Below are positions 43,023 through 51,117 of a stretch of 64,000 nt of DNA, piece by piece. Under the pieces are notes generated by a model. That model searched no databases and was not told the origin of the DNA. It was given only the letters and a program-made list of their open reading frames with translations. This DNA comes from Geomonas anaerohicana (GTDB lineage: Bacteria; Desulfobacterota; Desulfuromonadia; Geobacterales; Geobacteraceae). The stretch spans positions 579,028-643,027 of the forward strand of contig NZ_JAEMHL010000003.1 in the NCBI RefSeq assembly GCF_016458305.1. The letters run 5' to 3'. How positions within the stretch are numbered: the stretch's first letter is position 1; each line of letters begins with the position of its first letter. The position numbers and the translations under genes are program-made.

Positions 43023-43349
43023 TCAGCCATCGTTCGATCTGGACCTCTGCTTCTTCCTCTCCGACACCGCCTTCTTATCCGAAAGCCGCTTCTCCTTGGC
43101 GCCGCGGGGCACCTTGGTAGCGATCCGCTTCTTCCTTTTCAACTCGCGCCTGCGCAGCAGTTCAGCCAGGCGCTGCAGCGCCATCTCCCGGTTCTGCGCC
43201 TGCGAGCGGCTCTCGCTGGCCTGGGCCACGATCCCCGTCGGCAGGTGCCGGATGCGCACGGCCGAGTCGGTCGTGTTGCGATGCTGCCCTCCCGGCCCCG
43301 ACGCGCGGTAAAACTCCACTTTGATTTCTGATTCCTTGATTTCTGCCAT
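43023..43349 (-). CDS. Short class I release-factor-like protein (GGQ domain)
   Basis: The 108-residue protein carries the peptidyl-tRNA hydrolysis motif GPGGQHRN (GGQ at 20-22), followed by a basic C-terminal tail ([18 protein letters not shown]) that binds the ribosomal mRNA channel. It lacks the codon-reading domain, like ArfB/ICT1, so it probably rescues stalled ribosomes or is an RF-like paralogue. ATG at 43349 fits; the coding density is high in Arg and Lys. It stands alone between two repeats, with no obvious operon partner. Confidence 0.88.
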   Translation of the reverse strand: MAEIKESEIKVEFYRASGPGGQHRNTTDSAVRIRHLPTGIVAQASESRSQAQNREMALQRLAELLRRRELKRKKRIATKVPRGAKEKRLSDKKAVSERKKQRSRSNDG

Positions 43350-43375
43350 TTACCTCTTCCTTACCGCTGCCGCAA

Positions 43376-43405
43376 GGGGACTGGCTCCGCAGGTGCCTGT
43401 CCCCC
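43376..43405. repeat. Dispersed palindromic repeat, half copy 4
   Basis: GGGGACTGGCTCCGCAGGTG followed by CCTGTCCCC forms one half-element, which is itself a hairpin. It lies upstream of the release-factor-like gene. Confidence 0.8.
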
Positions 43406-43635
43406 TTACCTGAAATCCCCTTTGCTACAATCACGTGAATATATCACGACTGCACCAGCCCCCCAAGCTTTCTCACCTGGGACCGACACAACACTCGCAG
43501 TTACTTACCTGTACGGGTAATACCGCCTGTACTGCTCAAACTGTGCGAACGCCGCTTCCCGCGGTTGATGTCACGGGCAATATTTGCTACATTGGCCACC
43601 TTCAACACTACATCCGCTATAAGGAGAGTAGAACC

Positions 43636-43827
43636 ATGCCCGTTATCACCATCGACCTCGGCATCATCGAGAACAAAGAGAAAAAAGGCCAGCTCGTGCA
43701 GGCTTTGACCGAAGCAGCCAGTTCCGTCACCCAGATTCCCGCGGAAAAGTTCATCGTCTTCATCAAAGAGATGGAGCGCGAGAACATCGGCGTGGGCGGC
43801 AAGCTGCTGTCCGACATCCTCAAGTAA
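43636..43827 (+). CDS. 4-oxalocrotonate tautomerase family protein
   Basis: The 63-residue small tautomerase has proline right after the initiator methionine (MPVITIDLG), which becomes the N-terminal catalytic base. The length is exact for the family, with EMERENIGVGGKLLSD near the end. It should tautomerise small unsaturated acids or similar compounds. ATG at 43636 is chosen for Pro2 and for AAGGAG nine bases upstream; a longer frame upstream is not coding. The flavin reductase gene follows after 16 bases, so they form a pair. Confidence 0.9.
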   Translation: MPVITIDLGIIENKEKKGQLVQALTEAASSVTQIPAEKFIVFIKEMERENIGVGGKLLSDILK

Positions 43828-43843
43828 AGGCACAGGAGAACAT

Positions 43844-44416
43844 ATGAAAAAGAGCGTGGGCAAAGGCCCCCACGCCATGCCGACCCCGGTATGGCTGGTG
43901 GGCACGTACGATATAACTGGTAAAGCGAACCTGGCCACCGTTGCCTGGGGCGGCGTCTGCTGCTCCGACCCTGCCTCGGTCACCATCTCCTTGCGCAAGT
44001 CGCGCCACAGCTACGACGCCATCCTGAAGCGCGGAGCCTTTACGGTCAACATCCCGTCGCAGCAGTTCGTCGTCGCCGCCGACTATGCCGGCATCGCTTC
44101 CGGCAAGAACGAGGACAAGTTCGCCCAGGCGGGACTCACCGCTGTGAAGAGCGACCTGGTCGATGCACCCTATGTCGGCGAATTCCCCCTGGTCATCGAA
44201 TGCCGCCTGCTGCAAACCGTCGAAGTCGGAGTGCACACCCAGTTCATCGGCGAGATCGTCGATGTGAAGGCGGACGAGTCCGTTCTCGACGCCAAGGGGC
44301 TTCCCGATCCGGCCAAGGTGCAGCCGCTCGTCTACAGTCCGACCAACCGCGCCTACTACGCTTTGGGCGAGGTGGTCGGCCAGGGATTCGACATCGGCAA
44401 GCAGTTGATGAAGTAA
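43844..44416 (+). CDS. Flavin reductase/flavoredoxin family protein
   Basis: The 190-residue FMN-binding split-barrel protein has the conserved N-terminal PVWLVGTYD, the loop NLATVAWGGVCCSDPASVTISLRKSRHSY and FTVNIPSQQFV with ADYAGIASGKNEDKF. This is the flavoredoxin type of Desulfovibrio and methanogens. It may pass electrons from flavins or act with the tautomerase gene just upstream. RBS is CAGGAGAA before ATG at 43844. The partner enzyme is not evident. Confidence 0.92.
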   Translation: MKKSVGKGPHAMPTPVWLVGTYDITGKANLATVAWGGVCCSDPASVTISLRKSRHSYDAILKRGAFTVNIPSQQFVVAADYAGIASGKNEDKFAQAGLTAVKSDLVDAPYVGEFPLVIECRLLQTVEVGVHTQFIGEIVDVKADESVLDAKGLPDPAKVQPLVYSPTNRAYYALGEVVGQGFDIGKQLMK

Positions 44417-44515
44417 CTGGATGGTTGCCGTTCCTACGGTATAATCGTTCCCGTCAATAAACCAAGGGGCGCTGGATCCTGCCGGAGGCGGGCTGGGCCC
44501 GGACCGGGGACGACC

Positions 44516-44740
44516 ATGGACAACGAGACCTTCGAGGGTGAGGTGCTGGATCGGCTGCAGCAGATCATCGAGATGCTGGCCTCCATTCTACCTGAGGCGT
44601 GTATCGAAGAAGCAGAGGCAGCGCGGGCGCCCCTACCGGGTCCGGAACCCGCGCAGGCACGTGATGCCTACGGCATACTCGAAGAAATGCAGGACGACTA
44701 CCATACCGCCATGGACAAATGGCACCTCGAACACGGCTAA
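44516..44740 (+). CDS. Small acidic hypothetical protein
   Basis: The 74-residue protein is Glu-, Ala- and Asp-rich (DNETFEGEVLDRLQQIIEM... IEEAEAARAPLPG), probably two helices joined by a proline-rich break. No family is recognised. The ATG at 44516 is weakly supported (GGGGACGACC upstream). It stops one base before a dispersed repeat. A real protein is likely but not certain. Confidence 0.55.
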   Translation: MDNETFEGEVLDRLQQIIEMLASILPEACIEEAEAARAPLPGPEPAQARDAYGILEEMQDDYHTAMDKWHLEHG

Positions 44741-44741
44741 A

Positions 44742-44844
44742 GGGACTGGCTCCGTGAGGTGCCTATCCCTTTAGCGGCACGCTCCTTTCAGCTCAGCCAG
44801 CTTGCCAAACACCAAGGGGACAGGCACCTGGCGGAGCCAGTCCC
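44742..44844. repeat. Dispersed palindromic repeat, copy 5
   Basis: GGGACTGGCTCCGTGAGGTG at the left, with inverted GGGGACAGGCACCTGGCGGA and GCCAGTCCC to the right, closely match copies 2 and 3. It fills the gap between the convergent small acidic gene and the ADP-ribosylglycohydrolase gene. Confidence 0.88.
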
Positions 44845-44849
44845 ATCCC

Positions 44850-45632
44850 TCATACCCCCCGCCCCCCCACGAACCGCCCCTCGAACTCCAGCGTCACCCT
44901 CCTCAGCGGCTCGTCCAGAAAACCGAGCGCGCTCTGCGCGATAGGAGCCGGCACCCCGCCGTAAAAGGCCTGGGCAATCCCCCCGGTGATGCAGGCCAGG
45001 GTGTCGGAATCGCCGCCCAAGGAGACGGCCAGCCTCACGGCACTCTCGAAATCCGTGGAATCAAAGAAGGCGGCCAGCGCCTGCGGCAGCGTGCCCTGGC
45101 AGGAGACGTCGAAGCGGTAATCCGGACGGATGTCATCACAGCCAAGGGACAGGTCATAACCGAAGCGACCCGCAATGAAACTGCGCATCTCCTCCTTGCC
45201 GGCGCCACTGCGCCCGAGGTAGATTGCCGCCGCTGCGGCCTGCGCCCCACGCACCCCTTCCGGGTGCCCGTGGGTGGGAAGGGAATACTCCTCAGCCTTT
45301 TTCAGCACCTCGTCGAGAGAGTCGAAAGCCCAGGCGGCAGGCGCGATACGCATCGCCGAACCGTTGCCCCAGCTGTCATAGGGCGCGGCATGGTCATCTG
45401 CCGCCCAGCGCGCGAAGTTCTTGCCGTACCCGGCATCTGGATACCTGCGGTAATAGCGCCGCATCACTTGTGCGTACGGTTCACCGGTCATGATGGCGTC
45501 CGCCAGCGCCACGGTGAGCACGGTGTCGTCGGTGAAACGGCAGTGGTCCTGGAACAGCGGAAAGTCCGTGGTCTTGATGTTGTTCCACTCGTAGATGGAT
45601 CCGACGATGTCGCCGGTCAGCGCACCCAGCAT
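44850..45632 (-). CDS. ADP-ribosylglycohydrolase family protein
   Basis: The 260-residue protein has the family metal motifs GDIVGS (7-12), FTDDTVLT (about 33-40), SWGNGSAMRIAP and GGDSDTLACITGGIAQA, which coordinate two magnesium ions. It should release ADP-ribose from modified proteins or DNA, or remove it from dinitrogenase-type targets as in DraG; no nitrogenase genes are seen here. ATG at 45632 is the natural start. It converges with the palindromic repeat and diverges from acpH, 47 bases away. Confidence 0.9.
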   Translation of the reverse strand: MLGALTGDIVGSIYEWNNIKTTDFPLFQDHCRFTDDTVLTVALADAIMTGEPYAQVMRRYYRRYPDAGYGKNFARWAADDHAAPYDSWGNGSAMRIAPAAWAFDSLDEVLKKAEEYSLPTHGHPEGVRGAQAAAAAIYLGRSGAGKEEMRSFIAGRFGYDLSLGCDDIRPDYRFDVSCQGTLPQALAAFFDSTDFESAVRLAVSLGGDSDTLACITGGIAQAFYGGVPAPIAQSALGFLDEPLRRVTLEFEGRFVGGRGV

Positions 45633-45679
45633 GTCATCCCCCTACCCCTTCTGCCGGGGTTTTGGTATCATCACCTGCC

Positions 45680-46258
45680 ATGAACTATCTTTTCCATCTC
45701 TACCTCTCCGGAGACGACCCCGCCATCCTCACCGGCAACTTCATGGGCGACTTCGTCAAGGGGCCGCTCGCCGGCCGGTTCCCCGAGCGCCTGCGCCGGG
45801 GACTGGCACTGCACCGGCGCATCGATTCCTTCGCCCAGGGGCATCCCGCTTTCACCGCCAGCCGCCTGCGCATCGCGCCCGAATTCGGCCTGTACCGCGG
45901 CATCCTCGTCGACCTGTACTACGATCATTTCCTCGCCGGCGCATGGCGGCAGTGGCACGATGAACCGCTACCGGTCTACCTCGGCCGGGTCAGGAAGATC
46001 GTAGAGGGGAACCGCGACCTGCTGCCGGAACGGCTGCAGAGGCTGGTCCCGGTCATCTTCGAGGACATGATCCCCTCCTACCTCACCACCGACGGCATTG
46101 CCGACGCTCTGCAGCGCATGTCCAGGCGCGTGCCGCGCGCCAATCCGCTGGCGGGCGGCGGCAGGGAGCTTACCCGCAACTACCTTGCATTGCAAGAGGA
46201 TTTCCTGCAATTCCTACCCGAGGTGCACCGCTACACACAGGATTTCTTACACGGTTGA
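45680..46258 (+). CDS. acpH: Acyl carrier protein phosphodiesterase AcpH-like
   Basis: The 192-residue protein has the AcpH/YajB layout: NYLFHLYLSGDDPAILTGNF at the start, MGDFVKG and the HRRIDSFAQGHPAF segment. The enzyme removes the phosphopantetheine arm of acyl carrier protein. ATG at 45680 is the family start; the upstream TTG in the same frame is not needed. The gene stands alone; 275 bases without a gene follow before the che operon. Confidence 0.9.
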   Translation: MNYLFHLYLSGDDPAILTGNFMGDFVKGPLAGRFPERLRRGLALHRRIDSFAQGHPAFTASRLRIAPEFGLYRGILVDLYYDHFLAGAWRQWHDEPLPVYLGRVRKIVEGNRDLLPERLQRLVPVIFEDMIPSYLTTDGIADALQRMSRRVPRANPLAGGGRELTRNYLALQEDFLQFLPEVHRYTQDFLHG

Positions 46259-46533
46259 AACAGGATCAACAGACGCACCTTTGCCACTGTCAGCAAACGG
46301 AAGCAGTTTGTTTTCCCTGTGGCCGGGATTGTCACAGCAACATCGGCCACTGTAATTCGCCAACCTGATGATCATCCCCTCAAGAGCCCAGGCTCCCCAC
46401 CAGTACTCCAACCCGAAACTACTGTTGCAAAAAATCACAAGATCAGTCATAAAATCGCAACAATCCGCTTGAATAGAAGCCAAGCCCGCGGTAAATTAGA
46501 GCGCCGTATTGATGTCGCACATGGAGAAGAACC

Positions 46534-46998
46534 ATAGACACGATCCACCTGCTCATCTTCGCCCTCGACGGCACACGCTACGCCCTGAGACTCGACCAGG
46601 TCACCAGGGTGATCAGGGCTGCGGCACTCACCACGATCCCCCATGCCCCGGACGTCGTACTCGGCATCCTGGACCTGCAGGGGGAAGTCATTCCCGTCAT
46701 AAATCTGAGAAGACGCTTCGGCCTGCCCGAGCGGGGCATCGGCTGCGAAGACCAGTTCGTCGTCGCCCGTACCCAAAAGCTTGCCCTTGCCCTCCACGTG
46801 GACACGACCGAAGTGGTCTGCGAACAGGCAGACGGGGGAGTGGTGCCGGCCGACGAGATCGTCGCTGGGACCCGGTTCCTGGCCGGTGTGACCCGGACGG
46901 CGGACGGGCTGGTGCTGATCCACGACCTGGACACGCTGCTCTTCCCCGAGGAACAGGCGCAGATTACGGCCACGCTGGAGCAGGTGGAGCGTGGCTAA
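46534..46998 (+). CDS. cheW: CheW-like coupling protein (apparent ATA start)
   Basis: The 154-residue CheW-family protein has the SH3-like core: IHLLIFALDGTRYALRLDQV at the start, then GILDLQGEVIPVINLRRRF and the closing FLAGVTRTADGLVLIHDLD. It couples the MCP to CheA. No ATG, GTG or TTG gives the full first strand. The best start is ATA at 46534, with GGAG a suitable distance before it and MDTIHLLIF expected after it. The first usual start, GTG at 46609, would cut off 25 residues of the fold. Its last eight bases overlap the CheR gene start. It is the first gene of the nine-gene chemosensory operon. Confidence 0.78.
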   Translation: MDTIHLLIFALDGTRYALRLDQVTRVIRAAALTTIPHAPDVVLGILDLQGEVIPVINLRRRFGLPERGIGCEDQFVVARTQKLALALHVDTTEVVCEQADGGVVPADEIVAGTRFLAGVTRTADGLVLIHDLDTLLFPEEQAQITATLEQVERG

Positions 46999-48445
46999 CC
47001 ATCAGCACCACGCGCTGCGCAGTTTCGCGACCTTCGTAGGCAGGAATACCGGGCTGCACTTCCCCGAGGCGCGCTTTGGGGATCTGGCCCAGAAAATGAC
47101 CGCGCTGGCACGGGAGGCCGGCTTCGAGGATCTCGACCACTACCTGTTCCAGCTCATGGCGGCTCCGCTGTCCCGGGAACAGATGAAGGCCCTCTGCGGC
47201 GCCCTGACCATCGGCGAGACCTACTTCCTGCGCGATCCCAAGAGCTACCGGGTGCTCGAGCGGCAGATACTTCCCGGGCTCATCGCGGCACGACGGCGCG
47301 GCGGCAGGACCCTCAAAATCTGGAGCGCGGGTTGTTCCACCGGTGAAGAGCCCTACTCCATTGCCATTGTTCTGAGCCGCCTGCTGCAGGACCTCCCCGA
47401 GTGGGACATCACCCTCCTCGGGACCGACATCAACGAGGAAGCGCTGGAGCGCGCTCACCGTGGGGTGTACAGCAAATGGTCCTTTCGCAATGCCCCGCAA
47501 TGGCTCATGGAGTATTTCACTCCCGTGGGGGAAGGCCACTTCGAGATCGTGCCCCACATCCGCAACATGGTGCACTTCAGCCAATTGAACCTGGCGGCGG
47601 AGAGAGGCAACGCACTCACCGGCGGAACCGACATCATCTTCTGCCGCAACGTGATGCTCTACTTCCACCCGGAGCAGATCGAAAAGACGGTGGCGAGGTT
47701 CCACGCCGCATTGAAACCGGGAGGTTGGCTTTTCGTTGGCCCCACCGAGGTGGACCACCAGAGACTGCGCGGTTTCAGCTGCCATCACTACGACGGGGCC
47801 CTGGTGCTCAGGAAGGGGGAACCGCGCCGGAAAACGCCGCGTCCCCCCGCACCGGTGCCGGTACCGATGGCCGCGTCGAGCGTTGCTTCAGCGCCCCCTG
47901 CTGCGGCAACCGACCGACTTTATCACGGGGCCTCTGCCCTGCCGGTGGGGCCCCTGCCGGACAGCATCGAGCAGGCACACGCCGCGTACCGCGCCGGAGA
48001 GTACCAAGAGGCGGCCCGCCTGGCCCTGCTCGCGCCGCACCTCCCTGAGAACCTTGCCCTGGCGGCGCGCTGCTACGCGAACCTGGGGCGCTATCAGGAG
48101 GCGCGGGAACAATGTGAAAAGGCCCTGCTGTTGGAGCGTCTCAACGCCCACACCCATTACCTGCTTTCCATGATCCTGGAACAGATGGGTGACGGGGCCG
48201 CTGCCGAGGCGGCCTTGAAAAGGGCGCTCTACCTGGACCACGACTACCTGCTCGCCTACTTCGCCCTGGGTAACCTGTGCCGCAAGCGTGGGGAACTGCG
48301 GGAAGCAGAGCAGAGTTTCGCCAACGCCCTGCGCCTGCTGCAGCGCTACGACCCTGCGGAGGTCCTGCCCGACGCCGAGGGGATCACGGCGGGGCTTTTG
48401 ACGCAGTTGATCAAGGGGATGAACGCCGGCCTGAACCGCAGGTAG
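46991..48445 (+). CDS. cheR: CheR methyltransferase with C-terminal TPR (WspC-like)
   Basis: The 484-residue protein has a CheR N-terminal helical domain and SAM-binding catalytic domain (residues about 10-275). The motifs are KIWSAGCSTGEEPYSIAI, GTDINEEAL and FCRNVMLYF. A Pro/Ala linker is followed by TPR repeats (about 320-475). It methylates glutamates of the MCP encoded two genes downstream. CheR with a TPR tail is typical of non-flagellar Wsp-type systems. The start is GTG at 46991 with GGAG just upstream, overlapping cheW by eight bases. Confidence 0.93.
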   Translation: MANHQHHALRSFATFVGRNTGLHFPEARFGDLAQKMTALAREAGFEDLDHYLFQLMAAPLSREQMKALCGALTIGETYFLRDPKSYRVLERQILPGLIAARRRGGRTLKIWSAGCSTGEEPYSIAIVLSRLLQDLPEWDITLLGTDINEEALERAHRGVYSKWSFRNAPQWLMEYFTPVGEGHFEIVPHIRNMVHFSQLNLAAERGNALTGGTDIIFCRNVMLYFHPEQIEKTVARFHAALKPGGWLFVGPTEVDHQRLRGFSCHHYDGALVLRKGEPRRKTPRPPAPVPVPMAASSVASAPPAAATDRLYHGASALPVGPLPDSIEQAHAAYRAGEYQEAARLALLAPHLPENLALAARCYANLGRYQEAREQCEKALLLERLNAHTHYLLSMILEQMGDGAAAEAALKRALYLDHDYLLAYFALGNLCRKRGELREAEQSFANALRLLQRYDPAEVLPDAEGITAGLLTQLIKGMNAGLNRR

Positions 48446-48478
48446 CACCGGCGGCAGTACTGTATCTGGAGAAGGCGC

Positions 48479-49084
48479 ATGTCGCTAAAGAGTTCCAACA
48501 TAGACTGGACCGCCCTGCTCAAGCGCCAGGAGGCGGCCTTCACCGCGGCAGATGCCCCCTCACGTGACCCGGAGCGTGAGAAGTCGCTGCTCGAGGAACG
48601 GGCCCGCCAGCTGAGCCGGCAGCCTGAGGCGGACGCCGCAGCGGCCGGCCTGGAGTGCCTGGAGTTCATGCTGTCCGGTGAACGCTACGCCATCGAGCTC
48701 TCCTACATTGCCGCGACCCTGCCGCTCACCGACTTCACGCCGCTATTTTGCGCCCCGTCCTTCGTGCTCGGGATCACCAACCTGCGCGGCCGCATCATCT
48801 CCATCGTCGATCTGCGCCGTTTCTTCGAACTGCCGGCCCTGGGGCTCTCCGACCTGAACCGGGTCATCGTGGTGTGCGACGACCGTATGGAGTTTGGCGT
48901 CCTCGCCGACAGCATCGTCGGCACCAGGACCGTCGCGAGCGGAGAGTTGCTCCCCATTCCGGACACCTTCACCGGGCCTAGGGAAGAGTTCGTCGCCGGG
49001 GTGACCGCCGAGCGTCTGGCCCTGCTCGACATGGCCCGCATCCTCGCCGATCCGCGGATGGTGGTGCACGAAGAAGTGGGCTGA
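48479..49084 (+). CDS. cheW: CheW-like coupling protein, second copy (WspD-like)
   Basis: The 201-residue CheW-family protein has an extra charged N-terminus of about 55 residues, then the CheW domain from CLEFMLSGERYAIELSYI, with VLGITNLRGRIISIVDLRRFF and a closing DMARILAD. Wsp systems also have two CheW proteins; this would match WspD. It is 33 bases after cheR, with ATG at 48479. Confidence 0.93.
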   Translation: MSLKSSNIDWTALLKRQEAAFTAADAPSRDPEREKSLLEERARQLSRQPEADAAAAGLECLEFMLSGERYAIELSYIAATLPLTDFTPLFCAPSFVLGITNLRGRIISIVDLRRFFELPALGLSDLNRVIVVCDDRMEFGVLADSIVGTRTVASGELLPIPDTFTGPREEFVAGVTAERLALLDMARILADPRMVVHEEVG

Positions 49085-49094
49085 AAGGCAGACT

Positions 49095-49203
49095 AAGATT
49101 GAGACTAACACTGAGATTAAGGTTGAGCAGTGAGTGTGGTGACGTTTTGACAATGACATAAAGATCGGGTCGTTGAGGTTTTCTTTATCTCGATCTCAAT
49201 CTT
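49095..49203. repeat. Inverted repeat in the MCP leader
   Basis: AAGATTGAGA (49095-49104) pairs exactly with TCTCAATCTT (49194-49203). The two arms flank 89 bases of GAGATTAAG-like sequence. The 140-base gap between the second cheW and the MCP gene carries these imperfect repeats and no gene. Confidence 0.5.
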
Positions 49204-49224
49204 TATCTGTTTCTAGGGGGTTCC

Positions 49225-51081
49225 ATGCTGAGCAATATGAAGATCCGTTCCCGACTGGCCGCCGGCTTTTCGGTGCTGGTGCTGTTCCTGATCCTGATCG
49301 GGGCGCTTTCCCTGAAAAACATCGCCGCCGAGGGCGACCTTCTAAGCGAGTTCTACGAACACCCCTTCACGGTCACCAACGCCATCCACCAGGTGGACAG
49401 CAACATCGTGCGCATGCACCGCGACATGAAGGACGTAGTGCTCTACGCCAACGACGCGGCGGACCTGGAAAACTCCCTCACCGACATCGATCACTGCGAG
49501 CAGATCGTCTACCAGCAGCTTGCCGTGGCCCGCGAGAAGTTCCTTGGCGACAAGGCCAAAATCGACCAGATCAAGGAGTCGATGGACCAGTGGAAGGAGG
49601 TCCGGTCCCGGACCGTATCCCTGGTGCGACAAGGCAAGATCAAGGAAGCGATGGCGTTCCACAAGACCTACGCGCGCCGGGTCGTCGCCAAGGTCGACGC
49701 ACAGGTCAACGAAGTACTGAAATTTTCCTTCGGCAAAGCAGAGTCCTTCGCGCAGGAGTCCAAGCGCAACCAGCGCTCCACCTTCGCCATCACCGCGATA
49801 CTGGTCACCCTTGCCGGCATCCTCGCTGCCCTCATCGCCTTCGCCATCACCGCCTCCATCACCAGGCCCCTCTCCGATGCGGTGCAGGCCGCCGACCGTT
49901 TGTCCCAGGGCGACGTCTCGGTTGAAATCGACAGCAACTCCGCCGATGAACTCGGCCAGTTGCTCAGGGCCATGGGTAAGGTGGTACAGTCCATGCGCGG
50001 CATGGGGGAGACCGCGAACCGCATCGCGCTGGGGGACCTCGACGTGGCAGTCGTGCCGCTCTCCGAGCGCGACGTCTTCGGCAAGGCCATGCGCGACATG
50101 GTGGCATCGCTCAACAGCCTCGCCGACAACGCCGACCGCATCGCGTCGGGCGACCTCACCATCGAAGTGCTCCCCGCCTCCCCCAAGGACAGGCTGGGCA
50201 ACTCCTTCCGGACCATGACCGCCAACCTCAGGAACCTCACCGTCGAGATCGCCGAGGTGGTCAACGTGCTGGCCGGTTCCGCCGCCGAGATCATGACCAC
50301 TGTGAGCGAGCTTGCCTCGAGCTCGGCCCAGACCGCCACCTCCATCTCCGAGACCAACGCCACCGTCCAGGAAATCCGCCAGACCACCGACCTCACCTCG
50401 CAGAAGTCGCGCCAGGTGTACGAGAGCGCGCACCGCTCCACCCAGATCGCACGCACCGGCCGCGAATCGGTCAACAGCGCCATCGGCGGCATGCAGGGGA
50501 TCGACGAACGCATGGGCTTCATCGCCGAGCGCATCGTCAACCTCTCCGAGCAGAGCCAGGCCATCGGCGAGATCATCGCCACCGTCGCGGACCTTGCCGA
50601 GCAGTCCAACCTGCTCGCCGTCAACGCGGCCATCGAGGCGGCCAAGGCGGGTGAGCACGGCAAGGGCTTCGCCGTCGTGGCCCAGGAGGTGAAGAACCTG
50701 GCCACCCAGTCCAAACAGGCCACCTCCCAGGTGAGAAGCATCATCGGCCAGATCCAGAAGGCGACCACCGCCGCGGTCCTCGCCACCGAGCAGGGGAGCA
50801 AGGCGGTCGAGGCGGGGGTGAAGCAGTCCAGCGAGGCGGGCGAATCGATCCGCCAGCTCGCCGCCAGCATCGAGGAATCCTCCAACGCCACCCTGCAGAT
50901 CGTCACCTCCACCCAGGAGCAGGCCATCGGCATGGACCAGATCGCCATCGCCATCCAGAGCATCAACCAGGCCAGCGACCAGAACGTCGAGGGATCGCGC
51001 CAGATCGAGGCGGCGGCCCGCAACCTCTACGAGCTGAACCAGAAGCTGCAGCAGCTGGTCAGCGGCTACAAGGTGGCATGA
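49225..51081 (+). CDS. Methyl-accepting chemotaxis protein
   Basis: The 618-residue receptor has TM1 (about 11-31), a four-helix-bundle-type periplasmic sensor (about 35-180), TM2 (about 187-212), HAMP-like segments (about 213-330) and a cytoplasmic signalling domain. The hairpin tip [21 protein letters not shown] with [12 protein letters not shown] binds CheW and CheA. It is the only receptor in the operon, so it likely sets the input, in the place of WspA. The ligand is unknown; the small periplasmic bundle hints at a membrane or surface signal. RBS is TAGGGGG before ATG at 49225. Confidence 0.94.
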   Translation: MLSNMKIRSRLAAGFSVLVLFLILIGALSLKNIAAEGDLLSEFYEHPFTVTNAIHQVDSNIVRMHRDMKDVVLYANDAADLENSLTDIDHCEQIVYQQLAVAREKFLGDKAKIDQIKESMDQWKEVRSRTVSLVRQGKIKEAMAFHKTYARRVVAKVDAQVNEVLKFSFGKAESFAQESKRNQRSTFAITAILVTLAGILAALIAFAITASITRPLSDAVQAADRLSQGDVSVEIDSNSADELGQLLRAMGKVVQSMRGMGETANRIALGDLDVAVVPLSERDVFGKAMRDMVASLNSLADNADRIASGDLTIEVLPASPKDRLGNSFRTMTANLRNLTVEIAEVVNVLAGSAAEIMTTVSELASSSAQTATSISETNATVQEIRQTTDLTSQKSRQVYESAHRSTQIARTGRESVNSAIGGMQGIDERMGFIAERIVNLSEQSQAIGEIIATVADLAEQSNLLAVNAAIEAAKAGEHGKGFAVVAQEVKNLATQSKQATSQVRSIIGQIQKATTAAVLATEQGSKAVEAGVKQSSEAGESIRQLAASIEESSNATLQIVTSTQEQAIGMDQIAIAIQSINQASDQNVEGSRQIEAAARNLYELNQKLQQLVSGYKVA

Positions 51082-51117
51082 CAGCCATGACCGCAGCCAA
51101 CCGGAGACCATCGCCGC

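Noticed and set aside
46509..47039. 176-codon frame starting near the first cheW
   Set aside because: It is out of frame with CheW and rich in His/Pro/Arg, a typical shadow; the CheW strands are in the ATA-started frame.
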